Origin: Nemania diffusa
Taxonomy: Eukaryota > Ascomycota > Sordariomycetes > Xylariales > Xylariaceae
Direction: 5' to 3'
Assembly: GCA_038501195.1 (NCBI GenBank)
Contig: JBBPUQ010000011.1
Span: forward strand, 2,294,001-2,358,000
DNA length: 64,000 nt
The position numbers were made by a program, and so were the translations under genes. This document shows, one piece after another, positions 1 to 12,757 of this stretch. Every line of letters starts with the position of its first letter. Positions within the stretch are counted from its first letter, which is position 1. Below the pieces are notes generated by a model. The model had not been told where the DNA came from and did no database searches. It saw only the letters and a program-made list of their open reading frames with translations.

Positions 1-313
1 CCATTTCCCTAGCGTAAGTTGCAAAAAAACCTAAGAGAAAACGCCTTGCATGCGCCCATGATCGGGCGCATATGCCAAAGTAATGATACATGTTTTTCTC
101 TTACTCTTCGTTCGCCCCTTTTTACAACCGTCCGTCGAATGCATTATATATCGAAGTCGATCCAAGGCTGTCGGATAGGGATCGAAGTGTTGTGGAAATG
201 AGAAACCAGAACGTGAGACAAAGGTAGCAATCGTACCACACATGAATAGTAAGGTACCTCTCCTGTACTTCTTTTTCTCATCAATATTGACACCAGATAC
301 CAAGCAATACGGA
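1..313. other. Downstream flank of SET1, no gene seen
   Basis: This is the 3' flank of SET1 up to the window edge. Short open frames exist on both strands, but none resembles a known protein. Confidence 0.6.
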
Positions 314-3300
314 TTAATTGAGAAATCCTTTACATGCCGCAGTACCACAAAGGCAAGGTATGCGGTCTAAACTGCCGATTTCACGCTCGAACTTGTAATC
401 GTAGGTTAATTCCTCGTCTATACCTAGAGTTAGCATTTCAATTCCACTAGTGAAAGGAGTTAAATGGGAAGAACGCACTCTGCGCAATATCTCGGAGAGC
501 ATAGATGACGATTCGTTTGCTACCTTCCACCTTAATAATTTTTGCCGTACAGTTGGGCATGCAGCTGTGATTAATAAACCGAGCGATACCTCCTTTCTTT
601 GTAGCATCGATAACTGTGTTATCGTCGATTCGGAATAGATAACTGCTACCTATTCCGCTTTTGAGGTATCGGTTCTCACGAATCTCGGAAATCTGTTGCC
701 GGACCTGTTCGCCGACATATTCAATAATCATATCATCTTTATTGATGTTCTCCATGGCATAAAGTCCCCAGTTGTGGATCGCAGAACGCGCAAATTTGAC
801 GGGCTTCTTCCGCTTCTTAAGCTGGTTGAATCGCAAAACGTCGGAGTCCTGGCCCAGCGTCTTCTTCTGGTCATTTAAATCGGCCACGAAACGTCGGTTA
901 TTGGCACGGTTAGCTCTTGAATTCCCTTTAGCAAGGAGTTTCTCTGCCGCGAGTTTAGCGGCTTCAGCAGCCGAAGCAACAGCATCCCTAGTATCTTTCT
1001 TCGCAGCTCGCTGCTGTCGTTCCTCCCGGGCCTTTTGGACCTTAAGGTGGTGCGGCAGGTATTTAGACTTCTCGGAGTTGAGGATCTTCTTCACGCCTTC
1101 AGTGCGAGCTGAGCCTGTTGAATTTGGAACATAATAACCTTCAATCGTAAGTGGGCTATTCAGTGGCAACGATTTACTGGCATTAAGTTCTCGTATCCGG
1201 TTATGTTTCCATATCCATAATCGAGGATCTCCAACTTCGCTTGGAATGGTCCTCTTTTTGAGTTTGCTGATATCTGGTTGGTCTTTAGACTGAAACTGGA
1301 GTTCTGGTATTGTTTCGAGCGCCAACTTAAAGGTTGAAGGAATAGGCATCGCAGCGACCACTTTGTCAGAAAAGCGATCATCCGCAGGTGGCAGCTCCTC
1401 GGCCTCCTCGATGATCGATATCTTTTGAAGCGGTTCCTCAGACCCTGAGGTCTCTGTCTTTTGTGATTGTTCAAGTACTTCCTCAACATATGCATCCTGC
1501 TGTTGCTTCTTCATTGCCTCCCGTTCTTCAAAGAGCTGCTTTTTGGTTTTCCTCTTGGCTTTAGTGGCAGTGGTCTTCTTCTTGCCTTTGGTAATTTTCT
1601 CGGTAGGCATAACTAGTTCCACCACTACTGGCTCCTTAGAGTCTGCTAGAATAACATCCGGAAGGATGCTATCTTCGGTAGGACTAGGAAATTCGTGTTC
1701 TAGAGTATCGATCGTAACCCCGAAGAGCTCCTCATCAGATTTCTTTTGGCGTTTGATAGCTGCCTCAACTTGAAGATCCAGCTTCCGCTTCTTGGATTTA
1801 GCGACGCCCTCGTTAGCCAAGAAGCTAGCCTCTGTCATGGAATCCTCATCACCGAATCCGTCTTCAAATCCATCTTCATCAGTACTCATGCGGCTACGGG
1901 GGCGCGATTCAGGTTCTTCAGTATCGCGCGCAAGAGAGTCACGAACTTCAGCTTCACCTTCAGCTTCGGATGCCTCATCATCACTGTCTGGTGGTTGTAG
2001 ACGATGGTGTAAGGAGCGGAAGGCATTGCGTACTACTGAGGGTCGTTTGCGGGCAAATGGGTCTGTGAAGCCATAGTTGCGTTGGGCGGCGGCCTGGCCT
2101 TTGACTTTCCTTATCCGAGGTAGTGATGTGACGTTAAGACGCGCAGTCCTACGCTCAATAGGATCTGCACGAGAATTGGGAGTGCTGACAGGTGACATAT
2201 CGCGATCCTCTATGCTGATGATAGGCTTAAGGGGCCCAGTTGGGTCCTCAATATTCAATTTGCGCCTCTTTGCCGCATGATTTGCAGGGTCTAAGTAAGT
2301 AGAAAGCGCCGGTACTGCAACCTTGGTCCGTATATGCCTAATTAAATGCTCCATCATCTCACGGCGAACAACTTCGATGGCCTCCATGACAGGGTCAAAG
2401 TTTTGTGCCCGTTGCTTCCTCTCTTCCTCTAGAATACTGTCCTCGATCTGGCGTCGTTCCTCGCGAGGTCGGTATTGATGGTCCTCTCTGTGCCGTGGAT
2501 CTAGAATCGGCCGTCTGTCCAGGTCACTGAGTCGTGGCTGGCTAATTGAATGTGACGAACTTGGAAGCACCACGTTATGCAGTTTCATCGCCATACTGTA
2601 GGTGAAAAATGGACTTCCATTGGCGGCTTGGAAACACCTGCAAGCTTCCTCACGACCTCTGGAAGTATTAGGGAAAATGATGTAGTACCCCATACGATCA
2701 GTGAGAATATCATCAATCAAGAAGGATTTGAGCCGCTTCTTCATGTGCGAGATAGTTGTAACCATGACTGGAACGCTTGAGTCCGGTACAAAAATATAAG
2801 GCTCAGCTTTAAGAGTAATTGCTATAGACGGCGTGCTCGCTAAGTATGGTTTCGGTTTAACTGGCGGCCAATTCGTCGTGTCGGCAAATGGTGGACGTTG
2901 CCGCTCAGTCGCAAGGGCCTTCGGGGCAGTAGGAGGCGGCCGAGAAAAGCCATCAGGTTGGGGCTTCACGCCATTGAGGAACTCGTTCTGAGACCAAGAC
3001 GATGGGGGGACGTTGTCCGTATGCGATCTCGGACCTATGGGGACCGGTGGTGTAGCCATGGCCCGCGCCATCTCCTCTCGATCCTTTGTGATAATGGTCT
3101 CAAGCATCTGCCTACTCTTCTTCCCATCACGGTCAAATTCGACTTTGACATGATAGGCCTCGATCTTCCGTCCGTTCATCGCCCTGACAGCTCTTTTCGC
3201 AGCATCAACCGCGAATATTGCTGGTCGCCGGAGTTGCTGTTTCGAATCCCGAAACCGAAACGTAGCAAATCCCAGGTAGCTTCCAGTATCGGGGTGCATC

Positions 3301-4296
3301 TTGTTACTACTCTCGGCTATGTCGCCGAATGAACTAAAGATGGTCGCGACCTTTGAGAAAGTGATCAATGGGTTAAAACCACTAACCACAATCTGAGTCG
3401 GCGGCCCAGGGCCAATCGAGGTGGCGGCGTCATAAGAATAAGGCTTGAGGTTGTACGGCGTCTGACGTAAACGTGCCTTCGGGAGGTGAAAGTCGACGTT
3501 TATATAATCTAGCCAGCTGCCTTTTGAGAGGCGAGGGTCGGGAGGGGGGGCGTCATCTTCCTATACAATGATTTATTAGCCACATATTTCACACCAAAAA
3601 CAGATGACGCCCCCCCTTTTCGCCACAAGTATGTATAATGTAGTGTATTTGTTCACGTACCGAGCCGAAGGCTTTGTATTTGGGTTTCATGGTTTTCTTG
3701 TCTGTCGACGATAATGTCTTATCAGTTGATGGGTCGTGTGTACACCTCATTCCCTGAATGGCACGGTTGGGGTCTCGGGCCGGGAGGCGCTTGATGACAC
3801 TTGGGGGGGTGGCAGAGGGCTTCATGGCGGCGGTGAGGCTCGAAGGGTTAGCCTTGCCGGAATAGGCAGAGGCGGCGACGGTATACTCCTTTATGGATTG
3901 GGCAGTGTTGGTGTTATTATACGCGGGCGAGCCAGCAGCAGTTAGCGGGGTGACAGCGTTGTTCGAGGCGTGCGCAGCAGCAGTCACCGCAGATGTGTTA
4001 TTCTGGGTGCTGAAAATAGAGGAGGCGGTGCTTGCACGAGAACTAGCGGAGCCGGCAGCATTGAGCAGGTCTCCTTGAGGATACTCGGTATGTATATCTT
4101 GATTGGGGGCTCGCGCAGAATTCGATGCGGACGAGTCGTGCTTAGTATCGCGGTTAGCGGGAGTAGCAGACCTCGGCTGGCTGTCGGGGGCATCTGATGT
4201 CTTGCCGTATCGCTCGCGTTCTCGTTCATTAGCCTTGTCCCTAGCAGCGCGAGGAGCGTTGGGGAAAAACTCCCGATAGCTAGCACTCGGAGCCAT
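314..4296 (-). CDS. SET1: Histone H3 lysine-4 methyltransferase Set1 (COMPASS catalytic subunit)
   Basis: Exons, read on the minus strand, are 4296-3661, 3560-479 and 417-314, giving 1273 residues; all three join in phase. The start is the ATG at 4296 ([10 protein letters not shown]). An upstream GTG at 4335 is in frame but is not a normal start. Approximate domains: a low-complexity N-terminus; RRM-like domain at 267-355 ([14 protein letters not shown]); a second RRM-like domain at 466-545; a long acidic/basic linker; N-SET at 960-1100; SET from about 1136 ([10 protein letters not shown], then [11 protein letters not shown]); post-[16 protein letters not shown] at the C-terminus. The family transfers methyl groups from S-adenosylmethionine to H3K4 in the nucleus. 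The last intron (418-478) falls inside the SET domain and is required to form the [11 protein letters not shown] motif. No catalytic motif is missing, so the gene looks functional. Confidence 0.96.
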
Positions 4297-4923
4297 GGTT
4301 ACGAGGCAAGTCGGGATATCGCTTCCTCTACCCACCGACCCTCATATCTGGCGCCGACGAGCTGCGGGCAATCATTCATGTATGCAGCAACGAGATAAGC
4401 CGTGTTGTTATTTTGGGAGTAGGTGTTGGGTGGCGATTGAGCCAGATAGGGGGGTTGAGGCGGTGGGATGGGGGACGGGTTGGGCAAGAGGCCAACGCGA
4501 AACCCGTGTGTCCACGCGACAGGATTAGAGAGATCTGACGTGTGTGGATCTTGGGTAAAGGACAAAGCGCCAGATAGGCTACTTGCCGCGGACGTCAACA
4601 AAGGTGTCGGGAGGGTTTTGGATAGCGCACAATGATCGCGGAAGGCTCAGGACCATGCGACTGGCGCAGTGAGGGCCAGTCGAGTGCGTGCGCGGGAGAG
4701 CGTAGTCCAGTGTCGTAGAATGGCTGAGGGAGAAGTTAAAGTGTTTCTGCAGAGCCAAAAAGTTGAATTTGGCTGGTATGGGGCAGCCAGCAAGAATGAT
4801 CTCAGGCTCAGGGATGAAGGAGGCAGGTACTCAAGTATTTGTGGGTCTGCGCACAAGCCACCTATCCTAATAAGAATAAATTGTGGCTGGCTCTCCCTGT
4901 TTGGCTTGTGACTGGCGAACACG
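4297..4923. other. SET1 upstream region
   Basis: This is the 5' leader and promoter of SET1. It has normal base composition and no supported coding sequence. The boundary with the dead transposon is sharp at 4924, so the whole SET1 upstream region between its start codon and the repeat is about 630 bp. Confidence 0.6.
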
Positions 4924-4925
4924 TA

Positions 4926-4965
4926 CAGAAGTTGGGGTCGAATTCAAGAGTAACGCCAAGGAAAC
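4926..4965 (+). repeat. Left terminal inverted repeat
   Basis: The 40 bases match the reverse complement of 7773-7812 with one transition difference (AAGAGTAACG here, AAGGGTAACG in the other arm). TA lies immediately outside. Confidence 0.9.
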
Positions 4966-7772
4966 GGCTACAGTGTGTGTAATCATTAGTTACGCCCAAC
5001 CCCTGTACAGTTCCTGCTCTTTGCCCCACCTAAATTTGGTGTAAACATAAGCAATCAACGAATTCCTAAGAGTAATCAGTCATGCAAGCGTTTTTTTAGA
5101 ACCTTTAGATCACTTTAATTATATAGACTTGATTGAAGCTTTCAATATAGCTAATTTTGAACAAACTGCGTTTTTTTTTGTTGTTTTTTTGAAGCAATAA
5201 TATAAGAATAAATTAATCGCAAAAGTGTAATTTAAAGAGCTAAATATCCTTATATTTTGCTAATCTTTTTAAAGCAATCTATTACTAAATTTGTATAAAA
5301 AATTGCTTTTAAACTATTTTTAGTTAACTTATTTCTATTGAATAAACTGTTCAATTAATTTAGCTACTCTTTTTTTTGTTGTTTTGTTGTTTTTACTTTT
5401 TTTTACTTTTTTAACTAACTAACTTATACTTAATTTATTAACAATATTTAACTTTTTAAAAATGCATTTTTAACAATTAAACTATTAATTTTTATTGATT
5501 TAATTTGATTATAGTTTTTACATTTGATTTTTTTGATAAATTTATAACTTTACTAGTAATACTAGAAACGCTAGTAAAAACTTACTTTGTTTTACTAGCT
5601 ACTGCACTAATTGCAACAGCTAAAAAAGCTCTAATTATACTTTTTTTTTAAATTATTTGTATGTATTTATTTTATATGCGTTTTTATTAGCTAACAAAAG
5701 TATTTTTAAATATTTCTGATTTTGTTTTAAATAGCTAACCGTTTATTTTAAACGAAACTTATACTTTCTAAGTGCTTTTAAAAGACTAGATGTTTTTTTA
5801 CTTTAGCAAAAACTTTCTAGCTTTTATACTTATAAGCTTCAAATCGAATTATACTATATATAAAGAATAAGTTAAATTGAAGCTTTATTAAAAAATATAT
5901 TTAAAGCTATTTAAATATAAAAAAAAAGTTAAAATAATAGTTATATAAAAAAAAAGTATTAATAGAAAATTTGATTTAAATATTAATAAATTTTTACTAG
6001 TATAAATTAGAAAAATAATTTGTTACGATTTATTATAGCTAGCTAGATTTTCTAAGCTTTTTTAAAAGTTTAGGTTTTTTTAAAGCTTTTTTAAAGTTTA
6101 GTTTTTTTTAAAAAAAGCTTTTAAAAAAGCTTTAATACTAGCTATTTTAAACTGTTTTTTTTTTAAATTTTAACTTTTAAAAACTTTTATATACTATATA
6201 AACTTTTTATAGTTTTTTTATAGCTAATTTATAGTTTTTTTAATTTATTAAGCTTTTAGTTAATTATTTAGTTTTTTAGTTTTATAAAAATTAAAAAGTT
6301 AAATGTTTTTTTTATAGTTGTTTTTTTTATATAAATAAATTATTTACTATATATACTTTTTAATTTTTTTAATACTTTTTTTATAAATTTTTTAAAGAAA
6401 ATTTTGCTATTTTTTTTTTTAAGCTGTAGTTATTTTTTTTTTATTTTTAGTTTTATTAATATTTTTAGTTAAAACTTTTATTTAAAACTATAAGTTTTTA
6501 ATAACAAAAAAGTTAAAAAAGTTAAAAAGTTATATAAAGCTTTAAAGCTTTGTTTTTTTTTAAACTTTTTTATACTATAGTAACATATATAGCAAAATAT
6601 TATTTTTTTAAGCAATAAAGTACTGTTTTAAATATTTTGTTTGCAATTTTTATATATAAAGTATAAAAAGCAGCTTTAAAACTTTTTTTCGATATTTTAT
6701 TCAATTAATACTTTTAGTTTTGTTTTTTTGTATTTAAGCACTTGTTTTGCTATTAAATTTTTATTTAGTTTTTTTACTGCTTTTATTATAATTTATATCG
6801 AGTTTTTTAAAGCTATATTTAAGTTTTTAAGCAGTTTTAACAGCAAGCTTAATAATAGTGTTATATTTATTTATTAAAGCTTTATAATATTTTTAAAAAG
6901 TTATAGTTTATATAAACTAAATATATAAAAGTTTTATTTTATATTAGTATATATAGCTTTAAAATATATAATTTATAAAGTTTTTTTATTGTTTTTTAAT
7001 AACTATAAAATAAAAAGTTTTATAAGTTTTTTTTTAAATTTGTTAATGCTTTTATTGTTATTAAAAATATATAAAAGTTTTATTATTTCAAACGATTTTT
7101 TTTTACTAGTTTAAAATCCAATTCTTAATTTTTAAATAAAAAAGTAAGCAAATAATGCAATTTAAAATCGTTAAATTTAACTTAGTTGTTGATTTAACAT
7201 TTTTAAAGCTTTTTTTTGTAAAAAATCGTAGTATTGTAGTTTTTAAAACTTGTTTTATATTATTGTAACTTTTGTAATTTTTAGTTTTTTTTTAATAAAA
7301 CGTATTAATAAAAGCTTATATAAAAAACTTGCAGCTAGTTTAATTAGCTGTTAAAATTTTTACAATTTTTTTTTTTTTAGTTTTATTTAATATAAACTTT
7401 TTGTTTTTATTTAAAGCTAATTTTATATATTTAATAAAAATAAAGCTTTTAAAGCAATAGTTACACATTTTAGTTTTTAAAAATAGTTTAGTAATACTGC
7501 TAAAGCTATAACTTGTTTTTTAAGTTATTTAAAATTTTATTAAGCTTTCAAAATAAAAAAAAAGCACTTAAAAGCGTATACTTAAATTAAATTTTTTAAT
7601 TATTTTAATTTAATACTATAGCATTAATTTAAAACACTTTGTAATATAAACTAGCAGTAGTTGCTATATTTTACTTATTAATTTAGTAGAGTAGAAAGCC
7701 TGCCCCGCTTTAAGTTGTCTAAGCTATATGCACTAGTGTCACAGTTTGGGTTATTTTATCTACACATGGCTG

Positions 7773-7812
7773 GTTTCCTTGGCGTTACCCTTGAATTCGA
7801 CCCCAACTTCTG
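7773..7812 (-). repeat. Right terminal inverted repeat
   Basis: This is the inverted partner of 4926-4965, followed by the TA duplication at 7813-7814. Confidence 0.9.
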
Positions 7813-7814
7813 TA

Positions 7815-8931
7815 TTTTGGTTACAAAATACATCAAGGTACTACTGTACAGATTACAGAATATCTCATACATACATGTACCTACATCGTGTTGACTTAAA
7901 TCCCCGACCGACCAATGGGGCTTAATGATCTCAGTCTCCCGGCCTATGCCAGTTTGGTACCTACATTAGAGGCATTCGCTCTTTACCCAGCCAGGAAAGA
8001 AAGAAGACGAAGCCTTCCATCCAACCTACCTGCATAGGTACCTACCTAGGTACCTTAGGTACATAGGTACTTACCTGTTAAGATACGTCTGTAGATACAT
8101 AGGTACCTACCTACATAGTAGGTAGATTGATACCTGTTACCTGGGTTATAGGTACTTATGTACTAATCTATCTAGGGATAAGTTCGTGTCTATTTCACCC
8201 TTGCGCTAAGCCCATTGTATCACTAAATACGGATAATAGGTCTGGTGAGAGCACTCCTGTCGTACCAAGTCCGCCAAGTGTATCATATTAGCGCCAACTC
8301 TTCCTTCGGCCAATGAGAGCTTATTTTCAGTACCAGATAGGTTCTGAGTGCCGTGCCGTCTACCACGATTCATGAGTTCGTGCCACAGACAGTACGGAGT
8401 ACCTACACTAGTCGGTACGTATATACCGATCCCATCCACAACTCGAACTTCACGCTTCGAAATCTAGGGGAAAGGGTATAAGTGTAAGATGCAAACACGA
8501 CTCTTTCTCACCATATATTTTCCGTATTCTGTGGTTTATTAAATATACCTATATAGTTGATTGCAATGCTACTAATTTGTCAGCAAAACCGCCGTATCCA
8601 CATCTGTATGTCTACTGTAGTCACTACCCGACCAGCAAGCCGATCGGGATTACATTCCTACTAAGCAGATTATACAGCAAAATACATGCCGATTCAAGCG
8701 AATTAGGTAAGTATATGCATATATCGGCGCCGGTATATATGGGTGTATCGCTGCTATTTCGGTTCCTTGAGAGATGTCTTAGATGAATGAGACAAAGATA
8801 CCTTCGGGTTTTTTCATCTACCTAGGTTCATGTTAATATACACCTACCTATTAGACATCTCGGAGTTAAGAATAAATCAACTACCTAGTGAAATGAAATC
8901 GCCTTCATCATAGTCTAGTCACAGATTTCCA
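7815..8931. other. Intergenic region upstream of the MFS gene
   Basis: No gene is supported here. The stretch 8025-8165 is dense in ACCT/AGGT units, annotated separately. The rest is unremarkable AT-leaning sequence ending in the MFS promoter. Confidence 0.55.
8025..8165. repeat. ACCT/AGGT palindromic repeat cluster
   Basis: Overlapping copies of TACCTACCTAGGTA, AGGTACCTAC and ACATAGGTAC run through this stretch. The unit is its own reverse complement, and copies recur in most intergenic gaps of the window. Confidence 0.7.
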
Positions 8932-10524
8932 ATGTCAGGGCCAAACGAAGCCATCGAGGAGAAGCCGAGACCTGAGGTGGAATACGAGTCTCAAGATTCT
9001 TCAACCGAAGCCGTAGAAACATCTCCGCCTCCGCCTCCGCCGCCGCCTCCTCCTCCTCTACTAGCCGAAGCGGACGATGCCGGGCCACCGAACGGAGGCC
9101 TTGTAGCCTGGTTGCAGGTTGCTGCTGCCTTCGTGCTCTATGGCAATACCCTGTAAGCCCAGCGCGGCCGTGTCTGCCGTGGATTCGGTTGTGCGATCGG
9201 TCAGCTAACAGATTTTCCGCAGCGGGCTCATCAATTCCTATGGCGCTTACCAGAGCTTTTACGAAACGGACTTGTTGAAGGAATACTCGTCGTCGGACAT
9301 TTCATGGATCGGCTCGATTCAGTCGTGGTTTCTGATGGCCATCGGGGTGTTCATAGGGCCATTATATGACGCCGGGCATTGCCGCATATTACTCGTTGCC
9401 GGCACCGTCTTCGTCGCCCTAGGCTTCATGCTTACGAGCATCAGCACAGCGTACTGGTCCATATTTTTGGCCCAGGTCAGTTCGCTGGAGTCTTTTATCC
9501 CCCCTTTCGGCCTGTCTCAGAGACACGAATTCCCTCAACAGGCATATTCTGCTCTTTCTACTCCTGCAAGCTCCCGAAACACTGAGCAATTATTACTATA
9601 AGTGGACATTATTGACTCCAGTGTTGTATGTAGGGCGTGCTTACGGGGCTCGGGACTAGCTGCCTGGCGATACCCTCCATCGCCATCGTGCCGCCGTACT
9701 TCAAGCCGGCCTCTCGGCCCTTGGTGATGGGCACGGCGACGCTCGGGAGCGGTCTTGCCGCTACCATCTACCCGATCATATTCCAGTCGCTCCAGCCGGT
9801 GATCGGGTTCCCCTGGACCGTGCGCGTGCAGGGGTTTATCTCTTTTGCGCTCTGCCTCTTTGCTGTCATCGTGGCGAGGCCGCGATATGTTCCAAACGCC
9901 AGAAAGCGGACCTTTCGGAATCTGGCCAAGGGCGCAAACCTCAAGGACCCCTACTTCATCGTCTATGTGACATCGATCTTTTTCAACAACCTGGGTTTCT
10001 TCGAGCCCTTGTTCTATCTCGAGGGTTATGCAGAGATACACGGTGGCGCTGGGCATCCCGTAACGAGGTATCTCCTTGCTATTCTCAACGGATCGTCCGT
10101 CTTCGGCCGACTTATGCCGTCAACGCTATCCAAGTACATCGGGATTATCAATGCGTTCATCATCACCGTATTCTTGTCGTCCGTCAGTATCTTTTACTGG
10201 ACCAGTGTAACTAACCTCGCTGGCAACATTGCGTTCTCTGTGCTATACGGCTTCTTTTCGGGCGGTGTTGTTGCGTTTGCACCGGTCGTGCTTACGTCGC
10301 TCACCGAAGACTTGTCGTACCTCGGAACCCGGCTTGGCGTGTTAAACATCTTCAAAGGCATCGCATCGGTCGTCGGGGCGCCAATCGGCGGCGCTATACT
10401 TCAGACTAGTGGTGGTTATCTCGGCATGCAGCTTTTTAGTGGACTGTCGGTACTGCTTACAGCAATTTTTGCTGGAGTACTTCAATTAATGGTAGTTAAG
10501 GGCAAGAAACCCGTTGCCAAGTAA
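8932..10524 (+). CDS. MFS transporter, monocarboxylate-permease type
   Basis: Exons are 8932-9152, 9223-9475 and 9634-10524, giving 454 residues. Both introns have standard ends (gtaagc...cag and gtcagt...tag) and the frames join exactly. The cytoplasmic N-terminus carries an 11-proline run around residues 32-42 encoded by CCN repeats. It is followed by about 12 hydrophobic segments starting at GLVAWLQVAAAFVLYG. The stretch NSYGAYQSFYETDLL then SDISWIGSIQSW is typical of fungal monocarboxylate-transporter-like permeases. The substrate cannot be read from sequence; fungal relatives carry monocarboxylates, riboflavin or unknown solutes. It stands alone, with no enzyme genes beside it. Membrane location is inferred from the hydrophobic segments. 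Confidence 0.9.
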
Positions 10525-11047
10525 ATAATTACGGCCTCCTTAAGAAATTACATATAGTACCTAGCATAATACCCTCTCTTGCATCCTCAACCATCACTTC
10601 CAATATAAGAGCAATATAGCGGTGTGCACCGCGAATAGTCAATGGCAATTGGAGTAATCTCCCATTAAGTCAAATTGATATGATGCTCACTTTGCTACGG
10701 ACCGACAACTTGACACCGCTAAATCGGCTCACATCAACACCAATCACTGAACTAATATATATACAGAGTTCGAGTTTGACGACCCTATCGCTCCTGGAAT
10801 TAAGTGCAAAGGCACCCACATACACATTGAAGCAACTGTATTTACTGCTCACGCGACACGTGTTGCAACGCGATCAAGGTATCGACATAAAAGCCTTCTA
10901 TTCGCTACCTTCAACGAGAATGATCTGTGTTCATACCTCCGTAGCCCTTTTCCTTTGCTTTCGCCCCGGAACGCCAATAATATGCGATAGAACCATTATC
11001 TCCATACTCCCAGAACGCCAAATAACTTATGATTTATGTTAATCCCT
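10525..11047. other. Convergent 3' flanks of the MFS gene and FCF1
   Basis: The two genes end facing each other across about 520 bp. A 120-codon open frame on the plus strand (10680-11042) has no recognisable features and ends against the FCF1 stop, so I do not call it a gene. Confidence 0.6.
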
Positions 11048-12757
11048 TTATGGATCAGGTGCTCCCGGTAGGCGTTCAATTACGTATTTCCCTCTCGCCA
11101 CGTTCATAACTATAGGCATGTTAGTGAGTCCTTTGAAAATCCGAAATGAAGGATTTACTTACTTGGCACTCCTGGTACCTTTCTTATCCGCCGAACAAGA
11201 TCTTTATCGTTGGTTGCAACTTAAATAATAGTTAGCAATGGTTTCCCGAGACGAAGAGCAATGAAGTGAGTTATAAAAAATACGCTGCGTTTCAAGATGA
11301 GGTCCTAACCAAGACCAGAATCCTTTGTTTTTGGGATTGGGTGAACGAAAGGGGGAAATATTGTTACTTACCAATATACACTCGATGCTGCATAACTCGG
11401 TCCACGATGCAATCGCTAAAATATATTGTTAACGATTCTTGCAACCTAACTGATTCAAAGGTTTTCAAGAAAATGGGAGAATGGGAGAAGACGGCCTCAG
11501 ACTTACTCGGCGTAGGAGCCCTTGTGACTGTGTTTGAAGAAGGTTAGTTATTTTGTTCCAAATGGATCCTCTTGAGCACCACCCAAGCTCGCAAAATTGG
11601 TCAAGGCAAAAAAAGCCTGATCTGGAATTCCACTTACTCGCACTTAAGGCGCTCCCATCTTTCATCACGAGCTATTCTTAGGGCCATCCTATATCTGTAG
11701 ACATAATTAGAATCGTACATCTGGTGTTCATTTCTCTTTCTTGGAGTGACTTACTTTGGACCAAGCTTTTCTAACTCGGCCATCTTGATACAACGTCAGC
11801 CGGGAGTACCAGGTGCAAAGACGTCTGTTTTGGTGCGGCTCAACTTACCACGCAAGATGTGATAATGCTATAGTAGTAAGTATTAGTGACTACTTAGACT
11901 GACTAGAATAGGAATAGGAGCAGAGTGAAGCTCAACTCGAGAATACTAACGGGATGCATTTGGCATAGAGACAATCTGACAAGAGTAGACAATGTTAGTT
12001 ACGGTTCCCGGATTCAGATATGTAACTCTGCCGGAACTTATGACTAAGGGACCGGAACACAGGTATCCCATCATTAGGACTGACTCACCCATCATAGATT
12101 CTAATAGCGGAAGTTTACGCTGGATTGTGTGGCTTAGAAAGTTTGTATCTACCAGCACCGAGTAGGGCGGCTTTAATGCTTCACTAGAGGTGAAAGTTAG
12201 CACTGAAATATTATAACGATTTAGAGAGACAAAGACATGACAGATGTGTGTGGTGCCACTCTGAATCGCTTATATGTTTACATCTCGACTGCTAGTAGGC
12301 AAACACCACACTACTAGGACGACCACGCGTGCTAGCTAGTGTGGCAGTCGAGAGGCTTTGAACAGCCAACGCAGATATAGGGGCCGATAAAACATTTTGC
12401 AGTTCGAGACAAGGCGCAGTATGAGAAGCCTGGAAGTCACAGAAAGTGATACTCACTTATGCTGAAAGAAGAGACCAGATGGCATCTGAGGAATCTCACG
12501 GACGACCTGATCCTTAGATGGGCCTGTTTTGGCATTCTGAGGATTCTTCTCATCAGCCTTGCCTGCGTTCTTCTTCAGGCGCGCATCTCGCTGGCCGATG
12601 ACTTTTGAATTGCCCGCATGTCAGCCTAGCTTCTTGACAGCGGTGCCTATGTACTCACTTCGTTTAACCTGTGCCCAGTTAGCCGTGGATTCAAAGCGAT
12701 CATTAGTAGGTAAGTCAGTACACTGGCAAATTTACGAGTCTTCTTGGCGACACCCAT
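11048..12757 (-). CDS. FCF1: rRNA-processing PIN-domain protein Fcf1/Utp24
   Basis: The gene was assembled from 12 exons (minus strand, 5' to 3'): 12757-12722, 12668-12659, 12601-12457, 12183-12089, 11975-11951, 11867-11849, 11783-11755, 11694-11638, 11527-11507, 11415-11372, 11219-11163, 11109-11048. These total exactly 600 nt and 199 residues, the usual Fcf1 length. Every junction keeps frame and every intron is GT-AG. The product starts MGVAKKTRKFASVKR and carries the PIN domain: VLVDTNFLS (Asp76), MAELEKLGPKY (Glu113), SYADDCIVDRV (Asp146/147) and VATNDKDLVRR (Asp165), ending ARGKYVIERLPGAPDP. In yeast, Utp24/Fcf1 is the essential nuclease of the small-subunit processome that cuts pre-rRNA. 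Mean exon size is 50 nt and the smallest exon is 10 nt, which hides the gene from open-frame scans. Confidence 0.93.

Larger units (their letters stand above)
4926..7812. mobile_element. Dead TIR DNA transposon (Tc1/mariner-pogo type), AT-rich
   Basis: The 2887-bp element has 40-bp terminal inverted repeats at 4926-4965 and 7773-7812. They begin CAGAAGTTGGGGTCGAATTC and differ at one transition. A TA lies on each side (4924-4925 and 7813-7814), the target duplication expected of Tc1/mariner elements. Between about 5050 and 7690 the sequence is almost entirely A and T with no open frame, as expected after RIP. I could not recognise transposase remnants, so the family assignment rests on the ends and the TA only. 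The outer 110-120 bp at both ends keep normal GC content. Confidence 0.82.

Noticed and set aside
10680..11042. 120-codon plus-strand frame between the MFS gene and FCF1
   Set aside because: No family resemblance, no start context, and it runs into the FCF1 terminal exon on the other strand.
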